From Pseudomonas bharatica CSV86 (GTDB lineage Bacteria; Pseudomonadota; Gammaproteobacteria; Pseudomonadales; Pseudomonadaceae): a DNA stretch of 64,000 nt. The notes below the pieces were generated by a model. The model saw only the letters and a list, made by a program, of their open reading frames with translations, did no database searches and was not told the origin of the DNA. The translations under genes and the position numbers were made by a program. The DNA lies in NCBI RefSeq assembly GCF_000319305.2, contig NZ_AMWJ02000007.1, positions 199,001 through 263,000 on the forward strand, given 5' to 3'. Positions 33,851 through 41,966 of the stretch are shown here, one piece after another. Positions within the stretch are counted from its first letter, which is position 1. Every line of letters begins with the position of its first letter.

Positions 33851-36457
33851 ATGCACGAACACTATCAGCCCCGCGAAATCGAAGCCGCCGCCCAGTCCTA
33901 CTGGGACGAGCACAAGTCTTTTGAAGTCAGTGAACAGCCAGGCAAGGACACCTACTACTGCCTGTCGATGTTCCCGTACCCGAGCGGCAAGCTACACATG
34001 GGCCACGTGCGCAACTACACCATCGGCGACGTGATCGCCCGCTACCAGCGCATGCAGGGCAAGAACGTCCTGCAGCCAATGGGCTGGGATGCCTTCGGCA
34101 TGCCGGCGGAAAACGCGGCAATGAAGAACAACGTCGCACCGGCCAAGTGGACCTACGAAAACATCGCCTACATGAAGGCCCAGCTGAAAAGCCTCGGCCT
34201 GGCGATCGACTGGTCCCGCGAAGTCACCACCTGCAAGCCGGACTACTACCGCTGGGAGCAGTGGCTGTTCACCCGCCTGTTCGAGAAAGGCGTGATCTAC
34301 CGCAAGAACGGCACCGTCAACTGGGACCCGGCCGACCAGACCGTACTGGCCAACGAGCAGGTCATCGATGGCCGTGGCTGGCGTTCGGGCGCGCTGATCG
34401 AAAAGCGCGAGATCCCGATGTACTACTTCAAGATCACCGACTATGCCGACGAGCTGCTGGAAAGCCTCGACGAGCTGCCGGGCTGGCCGGAACAGGTCAA
34501 GACCATGCAGCGCAACTGGATCGGCAAGTCCCGCGGCATGGAAGTGCAGTTCCCCTACGACGAGGCCAGCATCGGCCAGTCCGGAACACTGAAGGTCTTC
34601 ACCACCCGTCCTGATACCCTGATGGGCGCTACCTACGTTGCCGTTGCCGCCGAGCACCCGCTGGCTACCCTGGCTGCCCAAGGCAATCCGGCGCTGCAGG
34701 CCTTCATCGACGAATGCAAGAGCGGCAGCGTCGCCGAAGCCGATATCGCCACCCAGGAGAAGAAAGGCGTCGCCACTTCCCTGCTGGTCCGTCACCCGTT
34801 GACCGGCGAGAAGCTGCCGGTATGGGTCGCCAACTACGTGCTGATGCACTACGGCGATGGCGCAGTAATGGCCGTTCCGGCCCACGACGAGCGTGATTTC
34901 GAATTCGCCAGCAAGTACCAACTGCCGATAAAAGCCGTGGTCCGCACCAGCGCTGGCGATGAAGTCGGCAGCGAGTGGCAGGCCGCCTACGGCGAGCACG
35001 GTCAGTTGATCAACTCCGGCGAGTTCGACGGTCTGGACTTCGCCGGCGCCTTCGACGCCATCGAAGCCGCGCTGATCCGCAAGGAACTGGGCAAGTCGCG
35101 TACCCAGTTCCGCCTGCGTGACTGGGGCATCAGCCGCCAGCGCTACTGGGGTTGCCCTATCCCGATCATCCACTGCCCGTCCTGTGGCGACGTTCCGGTA
35201 CCGGAAGACCAGTTGCCGGTCACCCTGCCGGAGAACGTGGTTCCGGACGGCGCCGGTTCGCCACTGGCGCGCATGCCCGAGTTCTACGAGTGCACCTGCC
35301 CGAAATGCGGCACGGCGGCCAAACGCGAAACCGACACCATGGACACCTTCGTCGAGTCTTCCTGGTACTTCGCCCGCTACGCATCGCCGAACTACGAAGG
35401 TGGCCTGGTCGACCCGAAAGCGGCCAACCACTGGCTGCCGGTGGACCAGTACATCGGTGGTATCGAACATGCCATCCTGCACCTGCTCTATGCGCGCTTC
35501 TTCCACAAGCTGATGCGTGACGAAGGCCTGGTGAGCTCCAACGAACCGTTCAAGAACCTGCTGACCCAGGGCATGGTGGTCGCCGAGACCTACTACCGCG
35601 TGGCAGCCAACGGCGGCAAGGACTGGTTCAACCCGGCCGACGTCGAGGTCGAGCGCGACGCCAAGGCCAAGATCATTGGCGCACGCCTGAAGACCGACGG
35701 CCTGCCGGTGGAAATCGGCGGCACCGAGAAGATGTCCAAGTCGAAGAACAACGGCGTCGACCCGCAGGCCATGATCGACGCCTACGGCGCCGACACCTGC
35801 CGCCTGTTCATGATGTTCGCCTCGCCACCGGACATGAGCCTGGAATGGTCCGACTCCGGTGTCGAAGGTGCAAGCCGCTTCCTGCGTCGCGTCTGGCGCC
35901 TGGCCCAGACCCATGTGACCCAGGGGCTGCCGGCCAAGGCCGACTTCTCGGCGCTGGACGACGCGCAGAAAGCCGTGCGCCGTGCCACCCACTCGGCGAT
36001 CCGCCAGGCCAGCATCGATGTCGGCCAGCATCACAAGTTCAACACCGCCATCGCCCAGGTGATGACCCTGATGAACGTGCTGGAAAAGGCCTCGCAAGCC
36101 ACCGAGCTTGACCGTGCCCTGATCCAGGAAGGTCTGGAAGCGGTCACCCTGATCCTCGCCCCGATCACGCCGCACATCAGTCACGGCCTGTGGCAGAGCC
36201 TGGGCCACCAGGGCGCGGCAATCGACGCAGGCTGGCCGAGCGTGGATGAAAGCGCGCTGGTCCAGGACAGCATCCAGCTGGTCATCCAGGTCAACGGCAA
36301 GCTGCGTGGTCAGATCGACATGCCGGCCGGTGCCAGCCGCGAAGAGGTCGAGGCCGCTGCGCGCAGCAACGAAAACGTGCTGCGCTTCACCGAAGGCCTG
36401 AGCATCCGCAAGGTCATCGTGGTTCCGGGCAAACTGGTCAACATCGTCGCCAACTGA
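33851..36457 (+). CDS. leuS: Leucyl-tRNA synthetase
   Basis: 868 aa from the ATG at 33851; the frame is open upstream, but MHEHYQPREIEAAAQSYWDE is the family N terminus. The HIGH-type motif is PYPSGKLHMGHVRNY, and the editing CP1 domain contains TTRPDTLMGATYVAVAAEHP. The KMSKS motif is GGTEKMSKSKNNGVDP, and a C-terminal anticodon-binding domain is present. It is followed by lptE after 69 bp. I see no T-box-like leader in the 238 bp upstream. Confidence 0.98.
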   Translation: MHEHYQPREIEAAAQSYWDEHKSFEVSEQPGKDTYYCLSMFPYPSGKLHMGHVRNYTIGDVIARYQRMQGKNVLQPMGWDAFGMPAENAAMKNNVAPAKWTYENIAYMKAQLKSLGLAIDWSREVTTCKPDYYRWEQWLFTRLFEKGVIYRKNGTVNWDPADQTVLANEQVIDGRGWRSGALIEKREIPMYYFKITDYADELLESLDELPGWPEQVKTMQRNWIGKSRGMEVQFPYDEASIGQSGTLKVFTTRPDTLMGATYVAVAAEHPLATLAAQGNPALQAFIDECKSGSVAEADIATQEKKGVATSLLVRHPLTGEKLPVWVANYVLMHYGDGAVMAVPAHDERDFEFASKYQLPIKAVVRTSAGDEVGSEWQAAYGEHGQLINSGEFDGLDFAGAFDAIEAALIRKELGKSRTQFRLRDWGISRQRYWGCPIPIIHCPSCGDVPVPEDQLPVTLPENVVPDGAGSPLARMPEFYECTCPKCGTAAKRETDTMDTFVESSWYFARYASPNYEGGLVDPKAANHWLPVDQYIGGIEHAILHLLYARFFHKLMRDEGLVSSNEPFKNLLTQGMVVAETYYRVAANGGKDWFNPADVEVERDAKAKIIGARLKTDGLPVEIGGTEKMSKSKNNGVDPQAMIDAYGADTCRLFMMFASPPDMSLEWSDSGVEGASRFLRRVWRLAQTHVTQGLPAKADFSALDDAQKAVRRATHSAIRQASIDVGQHHKFNTAIAQVMTLMNVLEKASQATELDRALIQEGLEAVTLILAPITPHISHGLWQSLGHQGAAIDAGWPSVDESALVQDSIQLVIQVNGKLRGQIDMPAGASREEVEAAARSNENVLRFTEGLSIRKVIVVPGKLVNIVAN

Positions 36458-36526
36458 CAGGAACGGGCGCCTCGTCCGCGGGGCGCCCGCATAGAAAAGT
36501 CCCCAAGGTTTCCAGGGAGCAACAAG

Positions 36527-37132
36527 ATGATCAAACGCAATCTGCTGGTGATGGGCCTGGCCGTGATGCTGAGCGCCTGCGGTTTCCATCTGCGCGGCAC
36601 CGGTACCAACGAGCTGGCGATCAAGGAGCTCGAGGTCAGCGCGCGCAACGCTTACGGCGAGACGGTCACCCAACTGCGCGACGTTCTGAAGAGCAGCGGC
36701 GTCAACGTCCATAGCGGCGCACCGTACAGGCTGGTTCTGACCAACGAGGCCGAAACCCAGCGTGCAGCCAGTTATGCCGGTAGCGGCCGTTCGGTGGAGT
36801 ACGAACTGCAAACCCAGTTGAGCTACGACATCCAGGGCCGCAACAACACCGTCCTGCTGAGCGACAAGCTTGAAGTGCAGAAGGTCTACCTGTATGACGG
36901 CAACAACATTACAGGCTCCGGCCAGGAGTCCGGACAGATTCGCAAGGAAATGCGCCGCGAACTGGTACAACGGATGATCCTGCGCCTGCAGCAACTGACT
37001 CCTGCCCAACTGGACGAACTGCAGGCCAAGGCCGACGAGCGTGCCAAGGCAGAAGCCGCAGCCCTGGAAGCGGCACAACGCGCCCAGGATGCACAACCCC
37101 AGCAATCGCCGCTGGAAATCCCGGCGAACTGA
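36527..37132 (+). CDS. lptE: LPS-assembly lipoprotein LptE
   Basis: 201 aa. The lipoprotein signal ends at LSACGFHLRG (Cys about 18). The body has LRDVLKSSGVNVHSGAPYRLVL and a long Gln/Ala-rich C-terminal tail beyond the fold. LptE plugs the LptD barrel and helps insert LPS in the outer membrane. It is placed between leuS and holA as in other gamma-proteobacteria. A terminator-like hairpin follows it directly. Confidence 0.95.
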   Translation: MIKRNLLVMGLAVMLSACGFHLRGTGTNELAIKELEVSARNAYGETVTQLRDVLKSSGVNVHSGAPYRLVLTNEAETQRAASYAGSGRSVEYELQTQLSYDIQGRNNTVLLSDKLEVQKVYLYDGNNITGSGQESGQIRKEMRRELVQRMILRLQQLTPAQLDELQAKADERAKAEAAALEAAQRAQDAQPQQSPLEIPAN

Positions 37133-37139
37133 GACCGGA

Positions 37140-37167
37140 CGGGGCGCTTCGGCGCCCCGACTTTTTT
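37140..37167 (+). terminator. UUCG-capped terminator-like hairpin abutting the holA start
   Basis: An 8-bp stem CGGGGCGC/GCGCCCCG with a TTCG loop (37148-37151) is followed by AC and six T (37162-37167). The holA ATG is the next base. It has all marks of an intrinsic terminator after lptE, yet it fills the place of the holA ribosome binding site. Confidence 0.8.
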
Positions 37168-38205
37168 ATGAAACTCGCCCCCGCCCAACTCGGCAAACAC
37201 CTGCAAGGCGCCCTCGCCCCGGTCTATGTGGTCAGCGGAGATGATCCGCTGCTGTGCCAGGAAGCCGCCGATGCCATTCGCCTGGCCGCGCGCCAGCAAG
37301 GTTTCGATGAGCGCCAGGTGTTCAGCGCCGATGCCAACTTCGACTGGGGCACCCTGCTCCAGGCCGGCGCCAGCCTTTCGCTGTTCGCCCAGAAGCGCGT
37401 GCTGGAACTGCGCCTGCCGTCCGGCAAACCGGGTGACAAGGGAGCCGCAGCGTTGATCGAGTATTGCTCGCGGCCCGCCGACGACACCCTGTTGCTGATC
37501 AGCCTGCCCAAGCTCGACGGCAGCGCGCAGAAAACCAAATGGGGCAAGGCCCTGGTCGAGGGCGCGCAGGTCCAGTTCATCCAGATCTGGCCGGTGGACA
37601 CCCAGCAGTTGCCGCAATGGATCAACCAGCGCCTGGCCCAGGCCGGGCTTGCCGCACAACGGGATGCGGTGGAGCTGATCGCTGCGCGGGTCGAAGGCAA
37701 CCTGCTGGCGGCGGCCCAGGAAATCGAAAAGCTCAAGCTGCTCGCCGACGGCAATACCATCACGGTGGAAACGGTGCAGGGCGCAGTCGCCGACAGCGCA
37801 CGCTTCGATGTCTTCGGCCTGGTGGATGCAGTGCTCAACGGCGAAGCGGCCCATGCCCTGCGCATGCTCGAAGGCTTGCGCGGCGAAGGGGTCGAACCAC
37901 CGGTGATTCTTTGGGCGCTGGCCCGTGAGCTGCGGGTGCTGGTCGGCCTGGCCCAGCAGTACAGCCAGGGCGTACCGCTGGAAAAAGCCTTCAGCCAGGC
38001 CAGGCCGCCAGTGTGGGACAAACGGCGCCCGTTGATGAGCAAGGCCCTGCAGCGCCATTCGGCACAACGCTGGGGCCAACTGCTGTATGACGCCCAGCGT
38101 ATCGATGCGCAGATCAAAGGCCAGGCCCAGGGCTCGCCCTGGACCAGCCTGACCCGCCTTTCGCTGCTGATGGCCGGCCAGCGCCTGGCGCTACCTGCCG
38201 AGTAA
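37168..38205 (+). CDS. holA: DNA polymerase III subunit delta
   Basis: 345 aa. The clamp-loader fold begins MKLAPAQLGKHLQGALAPVYVVSGDDPLL; later motifs are NLLAAAQEIEKLKLLADG, ARFDVFGLVDAVLNGEA and ILWALARELRVL. Delta opens the beta clamp during loading. The start codon directly follows the T run of a terminator hairpin and has no Shine-Dalgarno sequence. Expression therefore depends on read-through from lptE or unusual initiation. No later start would keep the conserved N terminus. Confidence 0.95.
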   Translation: MKLAPAQLGKHLQGALAPVYVVSGDDPLLCQEAADAIRLAARQQGFDERQVFSADANFDWGTLLQAGASLSLFAQKRVLELRLPSGKPGDKGAAALIEYCSRPADDTLLLISLPKLDGSAQKTKWGKALVEGAQVQFIQIWPVDTQQLPQWINQRLAQAGLAAQRDAVELIAARVEGNLLAAAQEIEKLKLLADGNTITVETVQGAVADSARFDVFGLVDAVLNGEAAHALRMLEGLRGEGVEPPVILWALARELRVLVGLAQQYSQGVPLEKAFSQARPPVWDKRRPLMSKALQRHSAQRWGQLLYDAQRIDAQIKGQAQGSPWTSLTRLSLLMAGQRLALPAE

Positions 38206-38218
38206 GGGACCGGCGGTC

Positions 38219-38247
38219 TTGCAGTGGACACAACGCAGTCCTATAGT
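38219..38247 (+). promoter_or_regulatory. Sigma70-type promoter for arfA
   Basis: TTGCAG (38219-38224), a 17-bp spacer and TATAGT (38242-38247) form a good -35/-10 pair 33 bp before the arfA ATG. Confidence 0.65.
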
Positions 38248-38279
38248 GCGCGCGAATCCACCCAGGCAGGATCACCGCC

Positions 38280-38444
38280 ATGCGCAAGAAACCGGCAAAA
38301 TCCCGACCCAACAAGGCCAAATCCATAGTCGCCCAGCCACTGTTCCGCTGCCGCCAGGAACGACCGGAAAAGGGCAAGGGCAGCTACCGCCGCGAAGCCT
38401 TCCAATCGAGAGATTGGGAGGCTTCTTCCTTTATGGCCGCATGA
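38280..38444 (+). CDS. arfA: Alternative ribosome-rescue factor ArfA
   Basis: 54 codons. The conserved ArfA core is visible: QPLFRCRQERPEKGKGSYRR (residues 19-38), then SRDWEAS. ArfA releases ribosomes stalled on non-stop mRNA with help of RF2 and backs up tmRNA. A long hairpin lies inside the 3' half of the gene, as in E. coli, where the arfA mRNA is cut or terminated before the stop codon and tmRNA tags the product. It has its own promoter at 38219. Confidence 0.9.
   Translation: MRKKPAKSRPNKAKSIVAQPLFRCRQERPEKGKGSYRREAFQSRDWEASSFMAA
38394..38425 (+). terminator. Hairpin within the arfA coding sequence
   Basis: GAAGCCTTCCAATC (38394-38407) pairs with GATTGGGAGGCTTC (38412-38425) through a GAGA loop, with one G-U pair. 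TTCCTTT follows. It covers codons about 39-49, ahead of the stop at 38442, and would leave a non-stop arfA message if RNase III cuts or transcription ends here. Confidence 0.75.
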
Positions 38445-38505
38445 AAGCAGGAAAACCACAGGCATGATATGGTCGTCACCTGACCCGTATTACCTGGATT
38501 TGTGC

Positions 38506-39816
38506 ATGCCTTTCCGCCTTTCCCGCCGTCGGCAATTCCGCCAGTTGAGCGCTGCTTCCAGCCTTGTCCTGCTGGTTGCCTGCGCCGAACACCCCTCCGC
38601 CGCCGATGCCCTGCCCATCGCGCCGATACAGCCCGCTCCAGCGCTCACCCAGGCCACGCCGACCGCCGAGATCGAGATCCTGCCACAGCAGAGCTTCGCC
38701 CAGTGGCAGGCCAGTTTCCGTCAGCAAGCCCTGCAGGCCGGCGTTTCGCCAAGCCTGTTCGACCGTGTCTTCGCCGGGATCACCCCGGACATGGATGTGA
38801 TCAAGGCCGACCGCAGCCAGCCCGAGTTCAGCCGTCCGGTCTGGGAATACCTCGATGGCGCGCTGTCGCCGGTCCGCGTGCGCAATGGCAAGGCCTTGCT
38901 GCTGCAGAACAACGACCTGCTGGGGCGGATCGAACAGCGTTACGGCGTCGAGCGCAATGTGCTGGTATCGGTATGGGGCATGGAAAGCAATTTCGGCCAG
39001 TTCCAGGGCAACAAATCGGTGATCCGTTCCCTCGCGACCCTGGCCTACGAAGGCCGCCGCCCGGCCTTTGCCCAGGACCAGTTGCTGGCCGCGCTGAAAA
39101 TCCTGCAGAACGGTGATATCGCCCCCGAAGCCATGCGCGGCTCCTGGGCCGGAGCCATGGGCCAGACCCAGTTCATTCCCACCACCTATGACACCCATGC
39201 GGTGGACTTCGACGGTGATGGTCGCCGCGATATCTGGAACAGCTCGGCCGACGCCCTTGCGTCCACCGCTCACTACTTGCAAAGCTCGGGCTGGAAACGT
39301 GGCGAGCCTTGGGGCTTCGAGGTAACGGTACCGAGTGGCTTCGACTACTGGATTGCCGATGGGGCCCTGCGCAAGCCCGTTGCCGAATGGCTGCGCCTGG
39401 GCGTGCAACTGGCACCGGGAACACGCATTCCGGCCGGCAGCGAGCAGCTCTCCGCCGCGCTGCTGCTGCCCACGGGCTATCGCGGCCCGGCGTTCCTGGT
39501 ACTGGACAACTTCCGTGCCATCCTCAAGTACAACAACTCATCGGCCTATGCCCTGGCGGTCAGCCTGCTGAGCGAACGTTTCGAGGGCTCGGGCTTTATC
39601 CGCGGCGCCTGGCCGAAGGATGACCTGCCACTGAGCCGCAGCGAGAGGATCGAATTGCAGGAACTGCTCAACGCCAACGGACATGAAGCCGGCAATGCCG
39701 ATGGCATCATCGGCGCCAATACCCGCAAGGCGATCCGCACTGCCCAGCAGCAACGTGGCTGGCCGGCGGATGGCTACGCGACACACAAGCTGCTGGATAG
39801 CCTCAGGGGTCGCTGA
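38506..39816 (+). CDS. MltB-type lytic murein transglycosylase with peptidoglycan-binding domain
   Basis: 436 aa from the ATG at 38506; an in-frame ATG at 38464 has a better AGGAA but would precede the signal peptide with 14 odd residues. A lipoprotein signal ends LVLLVACAEH. The SLT_2 domain has the catalytic Glu in VSVWGMESNFGQFQGN and MGQTQFIPTTYDTHAVDFDG. The C-terminal PG_binding_1 domain is about 370-436 (ELLNANGHEAGNADGIIGAN). It cleaves glycan strands at the outer membrane. Confidence 0.92.
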   Translation: MPFRLSRRRQFRQLSAASSLVLLVACAEHPSAADALPIAPIQPAPALTQATPTAEIEILPQQSFAQWQASFRQQALQAGVSPSLFDRVFAGITPDMDVIKADRSQPEFSRPVWEYLDGALSPVRVRNGKALLLQNNDLLGRIEQRYGVERNVLVSVWGMESNFGQFQGNKSVIRSLATLAYEGRRPAFAQDQLLAALKILQNGDIAPEAMRGSWAGAMGQTQFIPTTYDTHAVDFDGDGRRDIWNSSADALASTAHYLQSSGWKRGEPWGFEVTVPSGFDYWIADGALRKPVAEWLRLGVQLAPGTRIPAGSEQLSAALLLPTGYRGPAFLVLDNFRAILKYNNSSAYALAVSLLSERFEGSGFIRGAWPKDDLPLSRSERIELQELLNANGHEAGNADGIIGANTRKAIRTAQQQRGWPADGYATHKLLDSLRGR

Positions 39817-39826
39817 GTTCTTTCGG

Positions 39827-39908
39827 GCCCTATCGCTGGCAAGCCAGCTCCCACAAGGATTTGCGTACACCAGGCCCTGTGGGAGCTGGCTTGCCAGCGA
39901 TGAGGCCC
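39827..39908. repeat. REP inverted pair (type A)
   Basis: Facing REP units ATCGCTGGCAAGCCAGCTCC and CTGTGGGAGCTGGCTTGCCA lie with a short spacer directly after the transglycosylase gene and before a bidirectional terminator. Confidence 0.9.
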
Positions 39909-39920
39909 GGAAGAGCAAAG

Positions 39921-39954
39921 AAAAAGCCCCTGACCACAAGGCCAGGGGCTTTTT
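39921..39954. terminator. Bidirectional terminator between the transglycosylase gene and lipA
   Basis: AAAAAGCCCCTG (39921-39932) pairs with CAGGGGCTTTTT (39943-39954). It gives a G+C stem flanked by A and T runs, usable from both directions between two converging genes. Confidence 0.85.
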
Positions 39955-39968
39955 CATTTACCGGGCGA

Positions 39969-40967
39969 TCAGAGCTTGATCTTGGCCTCGTGCGCCTGCT
40001 GGTCGGCATGGTACGAGGAACGTACCAGCGGCCCGGAAGCGACGTTCTTGAAGCCCATCCTGTAGCCTTCCTCGGCGAACCAGGCGAAGGTGTCAGGATG
40101 CACGAAACGCTGCACCGGCAAGTGGCTGCGCGACGGTTGCAGGTACTGGCCAAGGGTGAGCATGTCGATGTTGTGCTCGCGCATGCGCTGCATGACTTCG
40201 ATCACTTCCTCGTCGGTCTCGCCCAGGCCGAGCATCAGGCCGGACTTGGTCGGTACGTGCGGCACCAGTTCCTTGAACTTCTCCAGCAGGGTCAGCGACC
40301 ACTGGTAGTCCGAACCCGGACGCGCGGCCTTGTAAAGGCGCGGTACGGTTTCCAGGTTGTGGTTGAATACATCCGGCGGCTCCTGGGCAGTGATCGCCAG
40401 CGCCACGTCCATCCGGCCACGGTAGTCCGGGACCAGGGTCTCCAGCTGGACGCCCGGGGACAAGGCACGGATTTCCCGGATGCAGTCGGCGAAGTGCTGG
40501 GCACCGCCGTCGCGCAGGTCGTCACGGTCCACCGAGGTGATCACCACGTACTTCAGGCGCAGGTCGGCGATGGCGATCGCCAGGTTCTTCGGCTCGTCCA
40601 CATCCAGCGGCTTCGGCCGGCCGTGGCCGACGTCGCAGAACGGGCAGCGACGGGTGCAGATGTCGCCCATGATCATGAAGGTCGCGGTACCGCCGGAGAA
40701 GCACTCGCCCAGGTTCGGGCAGGAGGCCTCTTCGCAGACGCTGTGCAGCTTGTGCTTGCGCAGCAATTGCTTGATCCGGTCGACTTCCGGAGAAACCGGG
40801 ATACGCACGCGGATCCAGTCAGGCTTCTTCGGCAGTTCTTCGGTCGGGATGATCTTTACCGGAATACGCGCGACCTTCTCGGCACCACGCAGTTTCACAC
40901 CGGCTTCAACCTTCGGCCGTGGGGCCGGGGTGGCGGTGCTTTGCACCGGCTCTTGCACAATAGTCAT
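39969..40967 (-). CDS. lipA: Lipoyl synthase
   Basis: 332 aa radical-SAM enzyme. The auxiliary cluster motif is CEEASCPNLGEC, and the radical-SAM motif is CTRRCPFCDVGHGRP. TSVDRDDLRDGGAQHF and GLMLGLGETDEEV are also conserved. It inserts two sulfurs into octanoyl groups on E2/GcvH proteins. It follows lipB by 2 bp and shares its operon with ybeD. Confidence 0.98.
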   Translation of the reverse strand: MTIVQEPVQSTATPAPRPKVEAGVKLRGAEKVARIPVKIIPTEELPKKPDWIRVRIPVSPEVDRIKQLLRKHKLHSVCEEASCPNLGECFSGGTATFMIMGDICTRRCPFCDVGHGRPKPLDVDEPKNLAIAIADLRLKYVVITSVDRDDLRDGGAQHFADCIREIRALSPGVQLETLVPDYRGRMDVALAITAQEPPDVFNHNLETVPRLYKAARPGSDYQWSLTLLEKFKELVPHVPTKSGLMLGLGETDEEVIEVMQRMREHNIDMLTLGQYLQPSRSHLPVQRFVHPDTFAWFAEEGYRMGFKNVASGPLVRSSYHADQQAHEAKIKL

Positions 40968-40969
40968 AT

Positions 40970-41617
40970 TCAGTCGATTCCGCCCGCAAGGGTCGTCTGC
41001 TCAGCATAATCGAGGTGCTTGACCAGCTGTCCGCGCAGCCTTGCCCTTACCTCGGAGAATTCGATTGGTCCGGCCTGGTCGCGCAGCTGGGTCATGGCCA
41101 GCCCCGCATACCCGCAGGGGTTGATTCGGCGAAACGGCGCAAGGTCCATGTCCACGTTCAGGGCCAGGCCATGAAAGGAACAACCGTTGCGGATCCGCAG
41201 GCCGAGGGAGGCAATCTTCGCCCCATCGACGTAAACGCCCGGCGCATCGGGCTTGGCTGCCGCCTGCACGCCATAACTGGCGAGCAGCTCGATCAGGCAA
41301 CGCTCCATGCGCGTGACCAGATCACGCACCCCGAAACCGAGACGGCGCACATCCAGCAGCAGGTAGGCGACCAACTGGCCGGGGCCGTGGTAGGTCACCT
41401 GGCCGCCGCGGTCGGTCTGCACCACCGGTATGTCTCCCGGCACCAGCAGGTGCTCGGCCTTGCCGGCCTGGCCCTGGGTGAATACAGGAGGATGCTCCAC
41501 CAGCCAGACTTCGTCACCACTGCCAGGCTTGCGTTCGGCGGTGAAGCGACGCATGGCCTCGAGAACCGGTTCGTAAGGCAACAGCCCGAGGTCGCGAAAG
41601 CCGAGAACCGAGGACAT
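40970..41617 (-). CDS. lipB: Lipoyl(octanoyl) transferase
   Basis: 215 aa. The signatures RGGQVTYHGPGQLVAYLLLD and the active-site region GVYVDGAKIASLGLRIRNGCS (Lys; Cys nearby) are intact. It moves octanoate from acyl-ACP to lipoyl domains, the substrate of LipA. The start overlaps the ybeD stop by one base (TGATG). Confidence 0.96.
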   Translation of the reverse strand: MSSVLGFRDLGLLPYEPVLEAMRRFTAERKPGSGDEVWLVEHPPVFTQGQAGKAEHLLVPGDIPVVQTDRGGQVTYHGPGQLVAYLLLDVRRLGFGVRDLVTRMERCLIELLASYGVQAAAKPDAPGVYVDGAKIASLGLRIRNGCSFHGLALNVDMDLAPFRRINPCGYAGLAMTQLRDQAGPIEFSEVRARLRGQLVKHLDYAEQTTLAGGID

Positions 41618-41892
41618 CAGATCACCAATTTCACGATACCCGTCGCGCGCAGGGCGCTGTTGATATTGTGCAACTGGTCTTCGCCGGTGGCGATGATATG
41701 CAGTTGTACGGTGGTGTACTTGCCTTCCTTGCTCTGGCGCTCGGCCAGCGTGCTCAAGTCGACCTTGGCATATTTGCTCAGGATCTCGATGACGGTGTCC
41801 TTGAAGCCGACGACGGTATCGCCAATCACCTTGATAGGATAATCCGGGCAGGGGAATTCGATTTTTGGCGGTTTGACATCAGTTTGAGTCAT
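41617..41892 (-). CDS. ybeD: YbeD/DUF493-family protein
   Basis: 91 aa. IEFPCPDYPIKVIGDTVVGF, a central helix and QLHIIATGEDQLHNINSALR match the DUF493 ferredoxin-like fold. The role is probably regulatory for lipoate ligation and is not established. It is first in ybeD-lipB-lipA. Confidence 0.92.
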   Translation of the reverse strand: MTQTDVKPPKIEFPCPDYPIKVIGDTVVGFKDTVIEILSKYAKVDLSTLAERQSKEGKYTTVQLHIIATGEDQLHNINSALRATGIVKLVI

Positions 41893-41926
41893 GGCAGTAA
41901 CGGCCTCGTAAGCCGTGGCAGCAACA

Positions 41927-41955
41927 ACGCCCCTGCGGGATGGCAGGGGCGTGGC
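41927..41955 (-). terminator. Stem-loop after dacC, weak terminator
   Basis: CGCCCCTGC and GCAGGGGCG form a 9-bp stem with a short loop in the gap between dacC and ybeD. On the minus strand TTGTTGCTG follows, which is a poor T run. Confidence 0.45.
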
Positions 41956-41966
41956 AGGTCACGATA

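Noticed and set aside
33992..37105. Minus-strand frame of 1037 codons across leuS-lptE
   Set aside because: Shadow of leuS and lptE, whose motifs are unambiguous on the plus strand.
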